DNA from: a cyanobacterium endosymbiont of Rhopalodia gibberula
GTDB taxonomy: Bacteria; Cyanobacteriota; Cyanobacteriia; Cyanobacteriales; Microcystaceae
Assembly: GCF_003574135.1 (NCBI RefSeq)
Contig: NZ_AP018341.1
Location: 1,302,001 to 1,366,000, forward strand
Length of the DNA: 64,000 bases
Direction: 5' to 3'
The notes under the pieces are model-generated. The model saw only the letters and a list, made by a program, of their open reading frames with translations, was not told the DNA's origin and ran no database searches. The position numbers and the translations under genes are program-made. Below, one piece after another: positions 19,448-28,557 of this stretch. Numbering within the stretch: position 1 is the first letter of the stretch; every line of letters begins with the position of its first letter.

Positions 19448-20620
19448 ATGGTTGAAAAAATTAAACCCCAATACTCCATCGCTTGGAGCGAAAAAATTGC
19501 CGAAATTCCTAAGCCTGTCTGGGATGAACTTGCTCAAACCTTAAAAACACCGTTTTTAGAATGGGAGTGGCTCAATAATATCGAAATATCTCGAAGTGCT
19601 ATTCCAGGCGCTGGATGGCAACCAAGTCATCTCACAATATGGCGAGATAAGCAACTTATTGGGGCAGCACCTCTCTATATTAAAAGTCATAGTTACGGAG
19701 AATTTGTCTTTGATCATCAATGGGCAGATTTATCTCATCGCTTAGGTGTTCCTTATTATCCTAAATTGTTAGGAATGACTCCTTTTACTCCGGCAGTAGG
19801 ATATCGTTTTTTAATTGCGCCAAAGGAAGATGAAGCAGAAATTACCCAATTAATGATAACTGCGATCGACCATTTTTGCGATCACAATCGACTGTCAGGG
19901 TGTCATTTTTTATTTGTTGATCCTGAATGGCGGCAATTGATGGAAAATAATGGGTTTAGTTCTTGGCTCCACCATAGTTATATTTGGTCTAATAAAGGAT
20001 TTAAGAGTTTTGATGATTATCTAGCCGTTTTTAATGCTAATCAACGCCGTAATATTAAGAGAGAGCGGAAGGCAGTTATTAAAGCAGGTTTACAGATGAA
20101 AACCTTTATAGGAGAAGACATTCCTCATAATCTATTTCCTTTTATTTATAAATTTTATAGTAGTACTTGTGAAAAATTTTATTGGGGAAGTCAGTATCTG
20201 ACCAGCAAGTTTTTTGAACAGCTTTATCCCCACTATCGTCATCGAATAGTTTTGGTGGCTGCTTACACTGAAGATAATAACAAATATCCTGTGGGAATGT
20301 CTTTTTGTCTACGAAAAGGAGAGAATTTATATGGGCGTTATTGGGGTTGTTTAGAAGAATATAACTGCCTTCATTTTGAAGCTTGTTACTATCAACCTAT
20401 TCAATGGGCAATTCAAGAGGAAATCTCCACGTTCGATCCCGGGGCAGGAGGACTACATAAGCAACGTAGGGGCTTTGCGGCAACTCCCAATCACAGTTTA
20501 CACCGCTTTTACGATCAAAAAATGAGTCAAATCCTTAGACTCTATATTAGAGAAGTCAATGATATGGAACAGGAAGAAATTAACACGATTAACCAAAACT
20601 TACCCTTTAGTAAACACTAA
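19448..20620 (+). CDS. COG3146-type (DUF482) GNAT-like N-acyltransferase
   Basis: The 390-residue protein matches the COG3146 family (FemAB/GNAT fold): FLEWEWLNNIE, QPSHLTIWRDKQLIGAAPLY, SYGEFVFDHQWADLSHRLG, a long middle with FNANQRRNIKRERKAVIKAG, then GMSFCLRKGENLYGRYWG, HFEACYYQPIQWAI and FDPGAGGLHKQRRGFAATP. The family is widespread in cyanobacteria and proteobacteria and its acceptor is unknown. It is soluble with no signal peptide. A HIP1 octamer immediately precedes the ATG. It seems complete. Confidence 0.88.
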   Translation: MVEKIKPQYSIAWSEKIAEIPKPVWDELAQTLKTPFLEWEWLNNIEISRSAIPGAGWQPSHLTIWRDKQLIGAAPLYIKSHSYGEFVFDHQWADLSHRLGVPYYPKLLGMTPFTPAVGYRFLIAPKEDEAEITQLMITAIDHFCDHNRLSGCHFLFVDPEWRQLMENNGFSSWLHHSYIWSNKGFKSFDDYLAVFNANQRRNIKRERKAVIKAGLQMKTFIGEDIPHNLFPFIYKFYSSTCEKFYWGSQYLTSKFFEQLYPHYRHRIVLVAAYTEDNNKYPVGMSFCLRKGENLYGRYWGCLEEYNCLHFEACYYQPIQWAIQEEISTFDPGAGGLHKQRRGFAATPNHSLHRFYDQKMSQILRLYIREVNDMEQEEINTINQNLPFSKH

Positions 20621-21000
20621 ATTTAGTTTAAGGTTTAAAGCATGAATGGCTCTACTCAGATTGGGAGTATTACCAGAGAAGTAAAGTGTTAATAATATAT
20701 TCTTGGTCGAGATAACTCTCTTAATTAGCCAACTTACAGTCTAAAACCATTTCACAGTAAAATTTAACCGTTTTTTATACTCAAATCTTTGGCTTAATGT
20801 CTTTCCCATTAATGATAGTTTATGAGTTAGAAAAGTTTTCTGGTCAAAAAGGTCAGTGATTTTTGATACATAATCTTTAAACCTGATCCTAGAAAAAAAA
20901 CTCGCTATGATGAGAAATAGTAAGATTTATCAAAATCTTAGGTACTTAAATAACCATTTACTTCAGCTCAAAATTACGTAGATTTGCAGCATATACTATT
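20621..21000. other. Gap of 380 bp; promoter region of the next gene
   Basis: No gene is seen. A TATGAT hexamer at 20906-20911 could be the -10 box for the gene at 21001, but no convincing -35 box is at the right distance. The remainder is AT-rich with no recognisable relic. Confidence 0.4.
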
Positions 21001-21282
21001 ATGATTGAATCATCTGTTACTACCCTTGACGAAATACAGTTGACCCGTGAAGAGAGAGTTATCGAAATTCAAAATCTCATAGAAACTCTCCGCATTGCTG
21101 ATGAAATCTCTAATAGAGGGTACTTAATTACTAGCTCAGAATTAGCTGATTTAATGGATGTTAATGCTAGTGCTGTGACCAGTCGGGGCGATCATTGGTC
21201 TTGGCGTAATTGGGTTGTGTCACGAGTAAGAAGAGAGGGGAATCAAATTCTCTGGCAACTTGAACGAATTGACTTGGAGTAA
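21001..21282 (+). CDS. Small conserved cyanobacterial protein (possible winged-helix fold)
   Basis: The 93-residue protein is charged, lacks a membrane segment, and contains EERVIEIQNLIETLRIADEI, then a helix-turn-helix-like region GYLITSSELADLMDVNASAV, and WRNWVVSRVRREGNQILWQL. The ITSSELADLMDVNASAVTSR stretch resembles a recognition helix pattern, so DNA binding is possible, but this is inference. Base composition and clear start and stop support a real gene. A hairpin terminator follows at 21400-21434. I do not know its function. Confidence 0.75.
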   Translation: MIESSVTTLDEIQLTREERVIEIQNLIETLRIADEISNRGYLITSSELADLMDVNASAVTSRGDHWSWRNWVVSRVRREGNQILWQLERIDLE

Positions 21283-21399
21283 GGACAGGTCTTACTCAAC
21301 ATTGAGGACTTAGAAGTAACCAAGTCATTATTAATTCCCTAACTATATTTGATTTGACTCCTATGTGATGATTGAAAAAATTAAATTTGCGTCTTAATT

Positions 21400-21434
21400 A
21401 TTGAGCGACGGTTTAAACAACCGTTGCTTTCAAT
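21400..21434 (+). terminator. Rho-independent-like terminator
   Basis: A stem formed by 21400-21413 (attgagcgacggtt) and 21419-21434 pairs with a small bulge and one mismatch, loop of 5 nt, followed by cattttatt. The stem contains the only GC-rich patch of the spacer. It lies 120 nt after the 93-residue gene. Confidence 0.6.
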
Positions 21435-21501
21435 CATTTTATTAATAACCTTCTATTTATTAGAAAATAAATTAGTTGTCTTTATTAAAACGAATTAATT
21501 A

Positions 21502-23598
21502 ATGTTTAAAATATTTGTTGACCGAGGTGGAACTTTTACCGATATAGTTGTGGTAACTGACAATCAAAAAATTATAGATAGCATCTCAACAGAAAATAAA
21601 CGATTTTATATTTTTAAAATTTCCAACAAAAAGTGGATTATTTTATATAAAATTTTATCTGAAAATCCTATTAAGTATCAAGATGCAGTTATCCAAGGTA
21701 TTCGAGATGTGATAGGAGTTAACACTCATGGGTTGCTGGATACAAAACAACTAGAAGTAATCAAAATGGGAACTACTGTGGCGACCAATGCTTTACTTGA
21801 AAGAAAAGGTGCTCACACAGTTTTACTGATTACCAAGGGATTTAAAGATGCTCTAAAAATTGGCTATCAGAATCGCCCCAATCTTTTTGCACTTAATATA
21901 ATATTACCTTCAATTTTATATAAACATGTTATTGAAATTGATGAAAGATATGATGTTAATGGTCATGAATTAAAAAAGATTAACCATGAACAAGTATATC
22001 AAGATTTAAAACAAGTTTATGACCAAGGAATTAAAAGCTGTGCTATTGTTTTTATGCACAGTTTTCGGTTTCCTCATCATGAAAACCAAGTGAGTAAAAT
22101 TGCTCAAGAAATTGGCTTTACTCAAGTTTCACTTTCCCATCAAGTTAGTCCTTTAATGAAACTGGTAGCGAGAGGAGATACTACGGTTGTTGATGCTTAT
22201 TTATCACCTATTTTACGTCGATATGTAGACCAAGTTTTGAGTCAGTTACCTGATGTTAGGTTAATGTTTATGAAATCAGATGGAGGATTAGTCGATGCTG
22301 ATCAATTTCATGGAAAAGATAGTATTTTATCAGGTCCTGCGGGAGGAATTGTTGGAGCAGTTAAAACTAGTTTAAGGGCAGGCTTCAAAGAGATAATTAC
22401 TTTTGATATGGGGGGAACTTCTACTGATGTTGCTCACTTCAATGGGGAATACGAAAGACAAATTGATAATAAAATTGCCGGGACTAGAATTCGGGTTCCT
22501 ATGTTAAATATTCACACAGTGGCTGCTGGTGGCAGCTCTATACTATTCTTTGATGAATTTAGCTTTCGTGTAGGACCGGAATCTGCTGGGGCAGATCCTG
22601 GTCCTGCTTGCTATCGTCGCGGTGGACCATTAACAGTAACAGATGCTAATGTTATGGTAGGTAAGATTCGCCCTAGTTATTTTCCTACTATTTTTGGAAG
22701 TCAAGAAAATTTGCCTTTAGATAAGGAAATTGTGAGTCAAAAGTTTACTCAATTGGCACAAAAATTTTGTCGCTTCACAGGTCATTTAACTAAACCTGAA
22801 AAAGTCGCTTATGGCTTTATCTTAATTGCTGTTCAAAATATGGCAAATGCAATTAAAAAAGTCTCTCTACAAAAAGGCTTTGATATTACAAAATATACTC
22901 TGACTAGTTTTGGCGGTGCAGGAGGACAGGTTTGCTGTTTAATTGCCGATACTTTAGGTATCAAAACAATTTTTCTTCATCCTTATGCAGGAGTTCTAAG
23001 TGCTTATGGAATGGGCTTAGCAGATCTTTGTGTGATTGAAGAAAAATCTGTTGAACAGTTATTAACTCAAGAATTAGTTTCCCAATTAAATACATTGAGT
23101 AATGAGTTAGAAATTAAAGGTAACAATAAACTTAATTCTAAAACTTTCCAAACAAAGAATGAAGTCAAGAAAAAAGTAAACTTGAAATATCAAGGTACAG
23201 ACTCAACCTTATTAATTAATCTTTTAGATAAGTCAGAAACAATAGTTAAATTATTTGAGGAAGAGCATCAGTCGCGCTACGGTTTTATTCAATCGAATAA
23301 ACCTTTAATTGTGGAATCTATTTCTGTCGAAGTGATTCAAAAAATGGAAACTCCAGAAGAGCCTTTAATAAATCGTATTCGTTCCCTTAATGAGTCTCCT
23401 AACTACCTAGAGATTGTTCAAATCTTTACCCACGATAGTTGGCATGATTCTCCGATTTATCGACGAGAAGACTTACAATCTCAAGATAATATTAAAGGAC
23501 CTGCAATTATCGTTGAAAAAATTAGTACAATTATTGTTGAACCTAACTGGAAAGCGACATTAACTGAGTATAATCATCTTATTCTGAAACGATATTAA
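21502..23598 (+). CDS. Hydantoinase A / 5-oxoprolinase, A half
   Basis: The 698-residue protein has the HyuA/OPLAH A architecture: an ATP-binding N-terminus FVDRGGTFTDIVVVTD, GTTVATNALLERKG, the hydantoinase A core (about 200-500) with FMKSDGGLVDADQFHG, SGPAGGIVGAVKTS, TFDMGGTSTDVAHFNGEYE and GPESAGADPGPACYRRGGPL, and a C-terminal Ig-like region. It would use ATP to open a cyclic amide, most likely 5-oxoproline to glutamate in glutathione turnover. In some cyanobacteria, such as Synechocystis, I recall the A and B halves fused in one protein of about 1250 residues. Here they are separate, with a hairpin between them. Confidence 0.88.
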   Translation: MFKIFVDRGGTFTDIVVVTDNQKIIDSISTENKRFYIFKISNKKWIILYKILSENPIKYQDAVIQGIRDVIGVNTHGLLDTKQLEVIKMGTTVATNALLERKGAHTVLLITKGFKDALKIGYQNRPNLFALNIILPSILYKHVIEIDERYDVNGHELKKINHEQVYQDLKQVYDQGIKSCAIVFMHSFRFPHHENQVSKIAQEIGFTQVSLSHQVSPLMKLVARGDTTVVDAYLSPILRRYVDQVLSQLPDVRLMFMKSDGGLVDADQFHGKDSILSGPAGGIVGAVKTSLRAGFKEIITFDMGGTSTDVAHFNGEYERQIDNKIAGTRIRVPMLNIHTVAAGGSSILFFDEFSFRVGPESAGADPGPACYRRGGPLTVTDANVMVGKIRPSYFPTIFGSQENLPLDKEIVSQKFTQLAQKFCRFTGHLTKPEKVAYGFILIAVQNMANAIKKVSLQKGFDITKYTLTSFGGAGGQVCCLIADTLGIKTIFLHPYAGVLSAYGMGLADLCVIEEKSVEQLLTQELVSQLNTLSNELEIKGNNKLNSKTFQTKNEVKKKVNLKYQGTDSTLLINLLDKSETIVKLFEEEHQSRYGFIQSNKPLIVESISVEVIQKMETPEEPLINRIRSLNESPNYLEIVQIFTHDSWHDSPIYRREDLQSQDNIKGPAIIVEKISTIIVEPNWKATLTEYNHLILKRY

Positions 23599-23688
23599 TT
23601 TCCTAGATTTGGCTGAAAACGAGACTTAAGCATTTAAATATAAAGTCATATAATCTAATTTTTTAGTACATAAATACTAGTTTAAGAC

Positions 23689-23728
23689 TTTTAGATATAT
23701 TTCTGTTCTTATAGAAATATATCTAAAA
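23689..23728. terminator. 16-bp perfect hairpin between the oxoprolinase halves
   Basis: Arms 23689-23704 and 23713-23728 are exact reverse complements (ttttagatatatttct), loop 8 nt. It lies 90 nt after the A-half stop and 109 nt before the B-half start. If it ends transcription, the B half needs its own promoter. The stem has only two G/C pairs. Confidence 0.55.
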
Positions 23729-23837
23729 ACTATTTTTCATGGTTCATACTATCTATAGCTAACAGTCAGTATACAATAAAAACTCATTAAAGTTCAGTAA
23801 AAACAATTTACACTTAAATTCAAGAATAAACCAAATA

Positions 23838-25385
23838 ATGTATCATAAATCTCAACCAAATCCTATTTATCTCGAAATTTTTAAAAATCTCTATCAGTTT
23901 ATTGCTGAACAAATGGGAATAATCCTACGAAATACGGCATCTTCAGTAAATATAAAAGAACGTCTTGATTTTTCTTGTGCAATCTTTAATAAACAAGGGT
24001 TATTGGTAGCTAATGCGCCCCATATTCCTGTGCATTTAGGAAGTATGAGTGAAAGCGTCAAAAGTTTAATTAAAGATAAAGAAAATCAGTTTAAATTTGG
24101 CGATGTTTATATTTCTAATAACCCCTACAATGGAGGAACTCATTTACCTGACATAACCGTTATAACACCTGTTTTTGTAAATTCCAATACTCCTAAACCT
24201 ATCTTTTATGTAGCGTCCCGTGGTCATCAAGCAGATATTGGGGGAATTACTCCAGGCTCAATGCCTCCCCATTCTAAATCTATCTTAGAAGAAGGGGTTT
24301 TATTTGATAATTGTCTTTTGGTAGACTCAGGAATTTTTAAAGAAGAAGATATTAGAAATATTTTACGTGATAATCTCTATCCTGCGCGAAATCCAGAACA
24401 AAATATTGTGGATTTTAAAGCCCAAATTGCAGCCAATAAAACAGGTGTAAAGGAACTACACCGCATGATTGAACAATATGGAATAGATACCGTACAGAAT
24501 TATATGGAATTCGTTCAAGATAATGCCGAAGAATGTGTTAGAAAAGCTATCACGATTCTGAAAAATGGAGATTTTACTTATACCTTAGATCAAGGATCAA
24601 AAATAAAATTAAAAGTTACAATAGATAAAATTAATCGTTGCGCAACTCTTGATTTTACTGGAACTTCTCCCCAGACAAATGATAATTTTAATGCCCCAAA
24701 AGCAGTTACCCAAGCAGCTATTTTATATGTTTTTAGGACTTTAGTAAAAGATGATATTCCGCTCAACAGTGGATGTCTAAAACCACTTAATATAATCATT
24801 CCTGAAGGTTGTCTATTAAACCCCAATTATCCTGCTGGAGTTGTTGCTGGAAATGTGGAGACTTCTCAATCAATTGTTGATGCTTTATATGGTGCATTGA
24901 AAGTTCTAGCAGCTTCCCAAGGGACAATGAATAACTTCACCTTTGGTAATGATAAATATCAGTATTATGAAACAATATGTGGAGGATCTGGAGCGGGTTA
25001 TAATTTTGATGGAACGGATGCTGTTCATACCCATATGACTAACTCTTGTTTAACTGATCCAGAAGTTTTAGAATGGCGATTTCCTGTCATATTAGAAGAT
25101 TTTAGTATTCGCTCTAATAGTGGTGGTCAAGGATTATATAAAGGTGGTAATGGAGTAATTCGTCGTCTAAGGTTTTTAGAATCAATGACGGCTACTATTT
25201 TATCGAATCATCGTATTATTCCTCCCTTTGGTTTACTAGGAGGAGAACCAGGAATAGTGGGTAAAAACTATGTGATTAGAAAAGATGGGAAATTTGAAGA
25301 ATTAGCTGGCACAGCTGTGACTGAAATGAACCCAGAAGACATTTTTGTTATTGAAACACCTGGAGGAGGTGGATATGGAAATTAA
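23838..25385 (+). CDS. Hydantoinase B / 5-oxoprolinase, B half
   Basis: The 515-residue protein is a complete HyuB domain: IYLEIFKNLYQFIAEQMG, NIKERLDFSCAIFNKQGLLV, ANAPHIPVHLGSMSESVK, NNPYNGGTHLPDITVITPVF, SRGHQADIGGITPGSMPP, RNPEQNIVDFKAQIAANKTG, ICGGSGAGYNFDGTDAVHTH and the C-terminal IETPGGGGYGN. In the complex the B half takes the phosphorylated intermediate from the A half and completes ring opening. The N-terminus at ATG 23838 aligns with the usual start of the domain, so no piece seems lost on separation from the A half. No clear promoter was found in the 239-bp spacer. Confidence 0.9.
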   Translation: MYHKSQPNPIYLEIFKNLYQFIAEQMGIILRNTASSVNIKERLDFSCAIFNKQGLLVANAPHIPVHLGSMSESVKSLIKDKENQFKFGDVYISNNPYNGGTHLPDITVITPVFVNSNTPKPIFYVASRGHQADIGGITPGSMPPHSKSILEEGVLFDNCLLVDSGIFKEEDIRNILRDNLYPARNPEQNIVDFKAQIAANKTGVKELHRMIEQYGIDTVQNYMEFVQDNAEECVRKAITILKNGDFTYTLDQGSKIKLKVTIDKINRCATLDFTGTSPQTNDNFNAPKAVTQAAILYVFRTLVKDDIPLNSGCLKPLNIIIPEGCLLNPNYPAGVVAGNVETSQSIVDALYGALKVLAASQGTMNNFTFGNDKYQYYETICGGSGAGYNFDGTDAVHTHMTNSCLTDPEVLEWRFPVILEDFSIRSNSGGQGLYKGGNGVIRRLRFLESMTATILSNHRIIPPFGLLGGEPGIVGKNYVIRKDGKFEELAGTAVTEMNPEDIFVIETPGGGGYGN

Positions 25386-25477
25386 GAATTGATAACGTAG
25401 AACAACAAATTTTAGAGATTAAAATATTTTAAATAGATAGAATTGTGAGACACTGAGTTAATTTAGCTGGCTTTGTT

Positions 25478-25819
25478 ATGAGCAAAACAATTTTTTCCAA
25501 AATCATTTGTAAAGAAATTCCTGCGGATATTGTCTATGAAGACGATATATCCTTAGCTTTCAAAGATATAAGTCCCCAAGCACCTGTTCATATTTTAGTT
25601 ATTCCCAAAAAACCAATTGCTAACTTAGATGAAGGAACTGAAGAGGACAAAACTTTATTAGGACATTTATTATTAATAGTTCAAAAAATAGCTAGAAAAG
25701 TTGGATTAAATAATGGTTATCGAGTTGTCATTAATAATGGTAATGATGGTGGGCAAACAGTAAATCATCTACACTTACATATTCTAGGGAAACGTCAGAT
25801 GACTTGGCCACCAGGTTAA
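25478..25819 (+). CDS. HIT family (HINT-type) nucleotide hydrolase
   Basis: The 113-residue protein has the HINT pattern [40 protein letters not shown] and the C-terminal histidine triad [18 protein letters not shown] (His-x-His-x-His). HINT enzymes hydrolyse AMP-lysine or AMP-amino acid phosphoramidates, including adenylates released by lysyl-tRNA synthetase. It is complete. Spacing of 92 nt from the B half makes co-transcription possible. A strong palindrome follows. Confidence 0.95.
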   Translation: MSKTIFSKIICKEIPADIVYEDDISLAFKDISPQAPVHILVIPKKPIANLDEGTEEDKTLLGHLLLIVQKIARKVGLNNGYRVVINNGNDGGQTVNHLHLHILGKRQMTWPPG

Positions 25820-25835
25820 TTCTAAATTAAAGTAA

Positions 25836-25875
25836 TTTAACAAGTAGGGTGGCATTGCCCACCCTACTTGTTAAA
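25836..25875. terminator. 17-bp perfect palindromic hairpin with GTAGGGTGG core (repeat family)
   Basis: Arms 25836-25852 and 25859-25875 are exact reverse complements around cattgc. The core gtagggtggcattgcccacc is a palindromic motif often scattered in cyanobacterial intergenic DNA. A related element ends bvdR at 58895-58920. It lies 16 nt after the HIT gene and probably works as a terminator. Confidence 0.75.
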
Positions 25876-25894
25876 TTGGAATGCATTCCAATTT
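25873..25894. repeat. 22-bp perfect palindrome abutting the hairpin
   Basis: The 22 bases at 25873-25894 are their own reverse complement with no spacer, centred on ATGCAT. It overlaps the preceding hairpin by three bases. It might be a dimeric protein site or a second terminator stem. Confidence 0.7.
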
Positions 25895-26606
25895 ATCGTT
25901 TTAGAACCGCTAGTCTGTAATTATTGTCAAATTGTTTTGAATTCAATTTAAATTAAAGCAGTTATGAAAATGGTTAACAGCAAGGAGATACCATTGCGTA
26001 TCCGCGAATTAAAAGGAAAGATTTTTAGCACATATATAAGAAATACGCAAATTTCTGAATAAAGTAGTTTTAACCTTAGATTATTAAGGATATAATCGGT
26101 AATTTTTCAACTATTCTTCACAGATACTTAAAAATTACTTCAAAAGCAACACCATAAGCTAATCCAATAAACAAATCAACAAAACTCTAAAAATAGGACA
26201 GTTCAGGTAGGTAATATAAAAATAACAGTCAGTAATCATTTTTCTCAACAATTAATAATTATCAATTTAACTTTTTTTAAAATTCTTAATATGTAGTTGA
26301 TTATCTTTGATAAAAACTAACAATAATTAACTGTGTATTTAGACTATGTCAAGCTCCTTTAAATATTAATTAAATTTTATGTGTTACCTAACATACAAAA
26401 TATAAAAGTAAGTTATTATCATTAATAACAAGTCTTTTAAGAGAGTATTTTATTGTGTATTTTTTGATAAAAATTAAACTAAATTAAATATAATATCGAC
26501 TTAATTTATACTAATAATTTTTAGGCTTTTAACGACATGGAAATAATTTAATTTTTCAAAAAAACATCTAATAGAAACTTGTATTCAAGGTAGTTTAACT
26601 ACTAGA

Positions 26607-26648
26607 AAAGTATATTAAAATAATTAAGTGATTATTTTAATATACTTT
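26607..26648. repeat. 18-bp perfect hairpin
   Basis: Arms 26607-26624 and 26631-26648 are exact reverse complements, loop taagtg. The stem is almost purely A/T. No gene ends nearby. Confidence 0.8.
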
Positions 26649-26700
26649 GGACAGAAAAAGATATAAACTTTAATACTAAAAATAGTTACACAGAATCTAA

Positions 26701-26748
26701 TTTTCCTATTAAGAATTTTACAGAGAAGTAAAATTCTTAATAGGAAAA
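26701..26748. repeat. 21-bp perfect hairpin
   Basis: Arms 26701-26721 and 26728-26748 are exact reverse complements, loop agagaa. No gene ends nearby. The left arm is flanked by ctaa, the right arm by gaataaa. Confidence 0.8.
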
Positions 26749-27170
26749 GAATAAATACTATAATTTTAAAAATTATTAAATACATCTAATTTTACTCTAT
26801 AAAATACATAGCTATAATAAATAGAAATTAATGTGTAAAAGAAAAAAATAAAAAATTTAAGTCAATAATTATGGATAAAGGGGTCAGATGATAAAATATT
26901 TGAGTATAAACAAAAAGAATTACTGTACTTTAAAAGCAAAAAAATATCACATAGTATCATTAATTATAAATAGATAACAAAAGTAAAAATTGTAATAATA
27001 AACAATCTAGTAAATATTAGAATAGTCATGAGTTCTTATAAAAAAATCTTTACTAAAAATAAATATTAGTTTAAATCTTAAAAGATTACATAAAAGTAAT
27101 AACATATGTATTTCGTACAAGAAAATAAGTAAATATTCAACTAGATACCCCAAAAAAACTCATCAAACGA

Positions 27171-27230
27171 GAAGCTAAAAAACTTACTTGCTTTTATTCT
27201 TGAACAAAAGCAAGTAAGTTTTTTAGCTTC
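27171..27230. repeat. 25-bp perfect hairpin
   Basis: Arms 27171-27195 and 27206-27230 are exact reverse complements, loop attcttgaac. It is the longest perfect inverted repeat I found here and is followed by eight A residues on the + strand. No gene ends within 1 kb on the left. Confidence 0.85.
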
Positions 27231-27244
27231 AAAAAAAATAGAAC

Positions 27245-27262
27245 AAAGAGCTTAAGCTCTTT
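27245..27262. repeat. 18-bp perfect palindrome
   Basis: aaagagcttaagctcttt is its own reverse complement with no spacer, and lies 14 nt after the 25-bp hairpin. Confidence 0.7.
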
Positions 27263-27571
27263 TATATCTAAATTTTTTAGAATTATTAAATATGTGATAA
27301 GCAAACTGGTTTCTGAAAAAAAAAGTACTATCAAACATTGATTATATCTTGTTTCTAGGGAACCAGATATGAGAGAGATTACTAAACCTCTTTTTCCAGC
27401 TAAGTCAAGGAGAAAACTTAGAACCTATCCGATGAATGACGGTAAAGACGAAATAAATGGCAGTAAATTTTCAGTATTAAACTTTTTCAGACGGTCCTTA
27501 CAGTTAGTTTGATCAACCGTAACTTATAAGTAGCAATTAGTTGATTAATTCAAAAGTAATTGAAACTAGCA

Positions 27572-27600
27572 TTAAACTTAGGACAATAACTCGTTATGAT
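27572..27600 (+). promoter_or_regulatory. Candidate sigma-70 promoter of the IscA-type gene
   Basis: A -35-like TTAAAC (27572-27577) and a -10 box TATGAT (27595-27600) are separated by 17 nt, ahead of the gene at 27652. Transcription would start near 27607. This is pattern matching only. Confidence 0.45.
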
Positions 27601-27651
27601 AGAGACTGGAAAGCTTGTAAAACTTATAGCTTTTAGGAGTCACCATCACCG

Positions 27652-28008
27652 ATGACACAAGCCACTAAAACCCAATCCAAAGGAATTCAACTTACAGAAA
27701 CTGCTCTAAAGCATGTTCTGATGTTGCGTGAACAACAAGGTATAGACCTTTGTTTGCGCGTCGGTGTCCGTCAAGGAGGATGTTCAGGAATGTCCTATAT
27801 GATGGACTTCGAAGACGAAAGCAAAATTACTGAACATGATGAGGTGTTTGATTACGAAGGATTTAAAATTGTCTGTGATTGCAAAAGTATCCTATACCTA
27901 TATGGACTCGTTCTCGACTACAGTAATGCCATGATTGGTGGCGGGTTTCAATTTACTAACCCCAATGCCAGTCAAACCTGTGGTTGCGGCACCTCTTTTG
28001 CAGTTTAA
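27652..28008 (+). CDS. IscA/SufA-type iron-sulfur cluster assembly protein
   Basis: The 118-residue A-type carrier has ITLTETA-like GIQLTETALKHVLMLREQQG, LRVGVRQGGCSGMSYMMDFE with the first Cys, and the C-terminal NPNASQTCGCGTSFAV with the Cys-Gly-Cys pair. The three Cys residues bind iron or a [2Fe-2S]/[4Fe-4S] cluster for transfer to apoproteins. Length and motifs are complete. A candidate promoter at 27572-27600 and an agga box about 15 nt before the ATG support this start. Clients in the window include PetF. Confidence 0.95.
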   Translation: MTQATKTQSKGIQLTETALKHVLMLREQQGIDLCLRVGVRQGGCSGMSYMMDFEDESKITEHDEVFDYEGFKIVCDCKSILYLYGLVLDYSNAMIGGGFQFTNPNASQTCGCGTSFAV

Positions 28009-28051
28009 AAACATCGCCTTTTAGATGTTGTTTCTTTAACCAGGAAGAGAT

Positions 28052-28078
28052 CGAGATAGACCACTAGTGTCTGTCTCG
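28052..28078 (+). terminator. Imperfect 10-bp hairpin after the IscA-type gene
   Basis: Arms 28052-28061 (cgagatagac) and 28069-28078 (gtctgtctcg) pair with one mismatch around cactagt. It is GC-richer than its surroundings and lies about 45 nt beyond the stop. No U tract is evident. Confidence 0.4.
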
Positions 28079-28130
28079 GCCATTCCTCACTATCTATAGT
28101 ATCTATAAATTTATCCTGCTATAAATTTTA

Positions 28131-28556
28131 ATGATGGACTCTCTTGAAACTGCTTTTGAACAAGGATTAGAACGTTATAAGCAAGGGGAATCTCCCGAAA
28201 CGCTAATCCCTTTTTTTAAACACATTTGTGATCGCGCGCCGAAAAATAGTACCGCCTGGACCTGTTTAGCCTGGCTTTATCTTCTCGTTGATAGACCTCA
28301 AAACGCTCTCAAAGCGGCTAGCAAAAGTATTAAAATAGACAACAAGCCTCCCCAAGCAAGGATCAACTTAGCCCTCGCTATGCTAGACATTGGAGCTAAA
28401 GGAGTTCGTGGTCACATTGAGGCGGCTGAGCGAATGATGTCTCTTGATGACGGTGTTCGTCAAGATATTAGAGAAAATATTGAAGATGGCTTAGCCCGTA
28501 AACCCGACTGGAAAAATCTCCGGAGGGTCAAAAATTGGTTGTTTCCTATAGAATAA
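28131..28556 (+). CDS. TPR-like protein in an operon with an M48 protease
   Basis: The 141-residue helical protein has TPR-like pairs: LERYKQGESPETLIPFFKHI, TAWTCLAWLYLLVDRPQNAL, KAASKSIKIDNKPPQARINL. The tail PDWKNLRRVKNWLFPIE is typical of a small cyanobacterial family. No membrane segment is seen. It ends one base before the ATG of the M48 protease, so the two are translationally close and probably act together, for example in substrate handling or regulation. Two ATG codons stand in tandem (28131 and 28134). Confidence 0.82.
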   Translation: MMDSLETAFEQGLERYKQGESPETLIPFFKHICDRAPKNSTAWTCLAWLYLLVDRPQNALKAASKSIKIDNKPPQARINLALAMLDIGAKGVRGHIEAAERMMSLDDGVRQDIRENIEDGLARKPDWKNLRRVKNWLFPIE

Positions 28557-28557
28557 T

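Larger units (their letters stand above)
25895..27571. other. 1.7-kb AT-rich desert with hairpin cluster
   Basis: No gene is supported on either strand; all frames are stop-rich. The stretch holds three long perfect hairpins (26607-26648, 26701-26748, 27171-27230) and one short palindrome (27245-27262), each listed separately. It may be the remains of several lost genes. The right end carries the promoter of the IscA-type gene. Confidence 0.6.

Noticed and set aside
26607-27262. CRISPR array or tandem repeat array
   Set aside because: The repeats are separate palindromes with different sequences and irregular spacing, not copies of one repeat.
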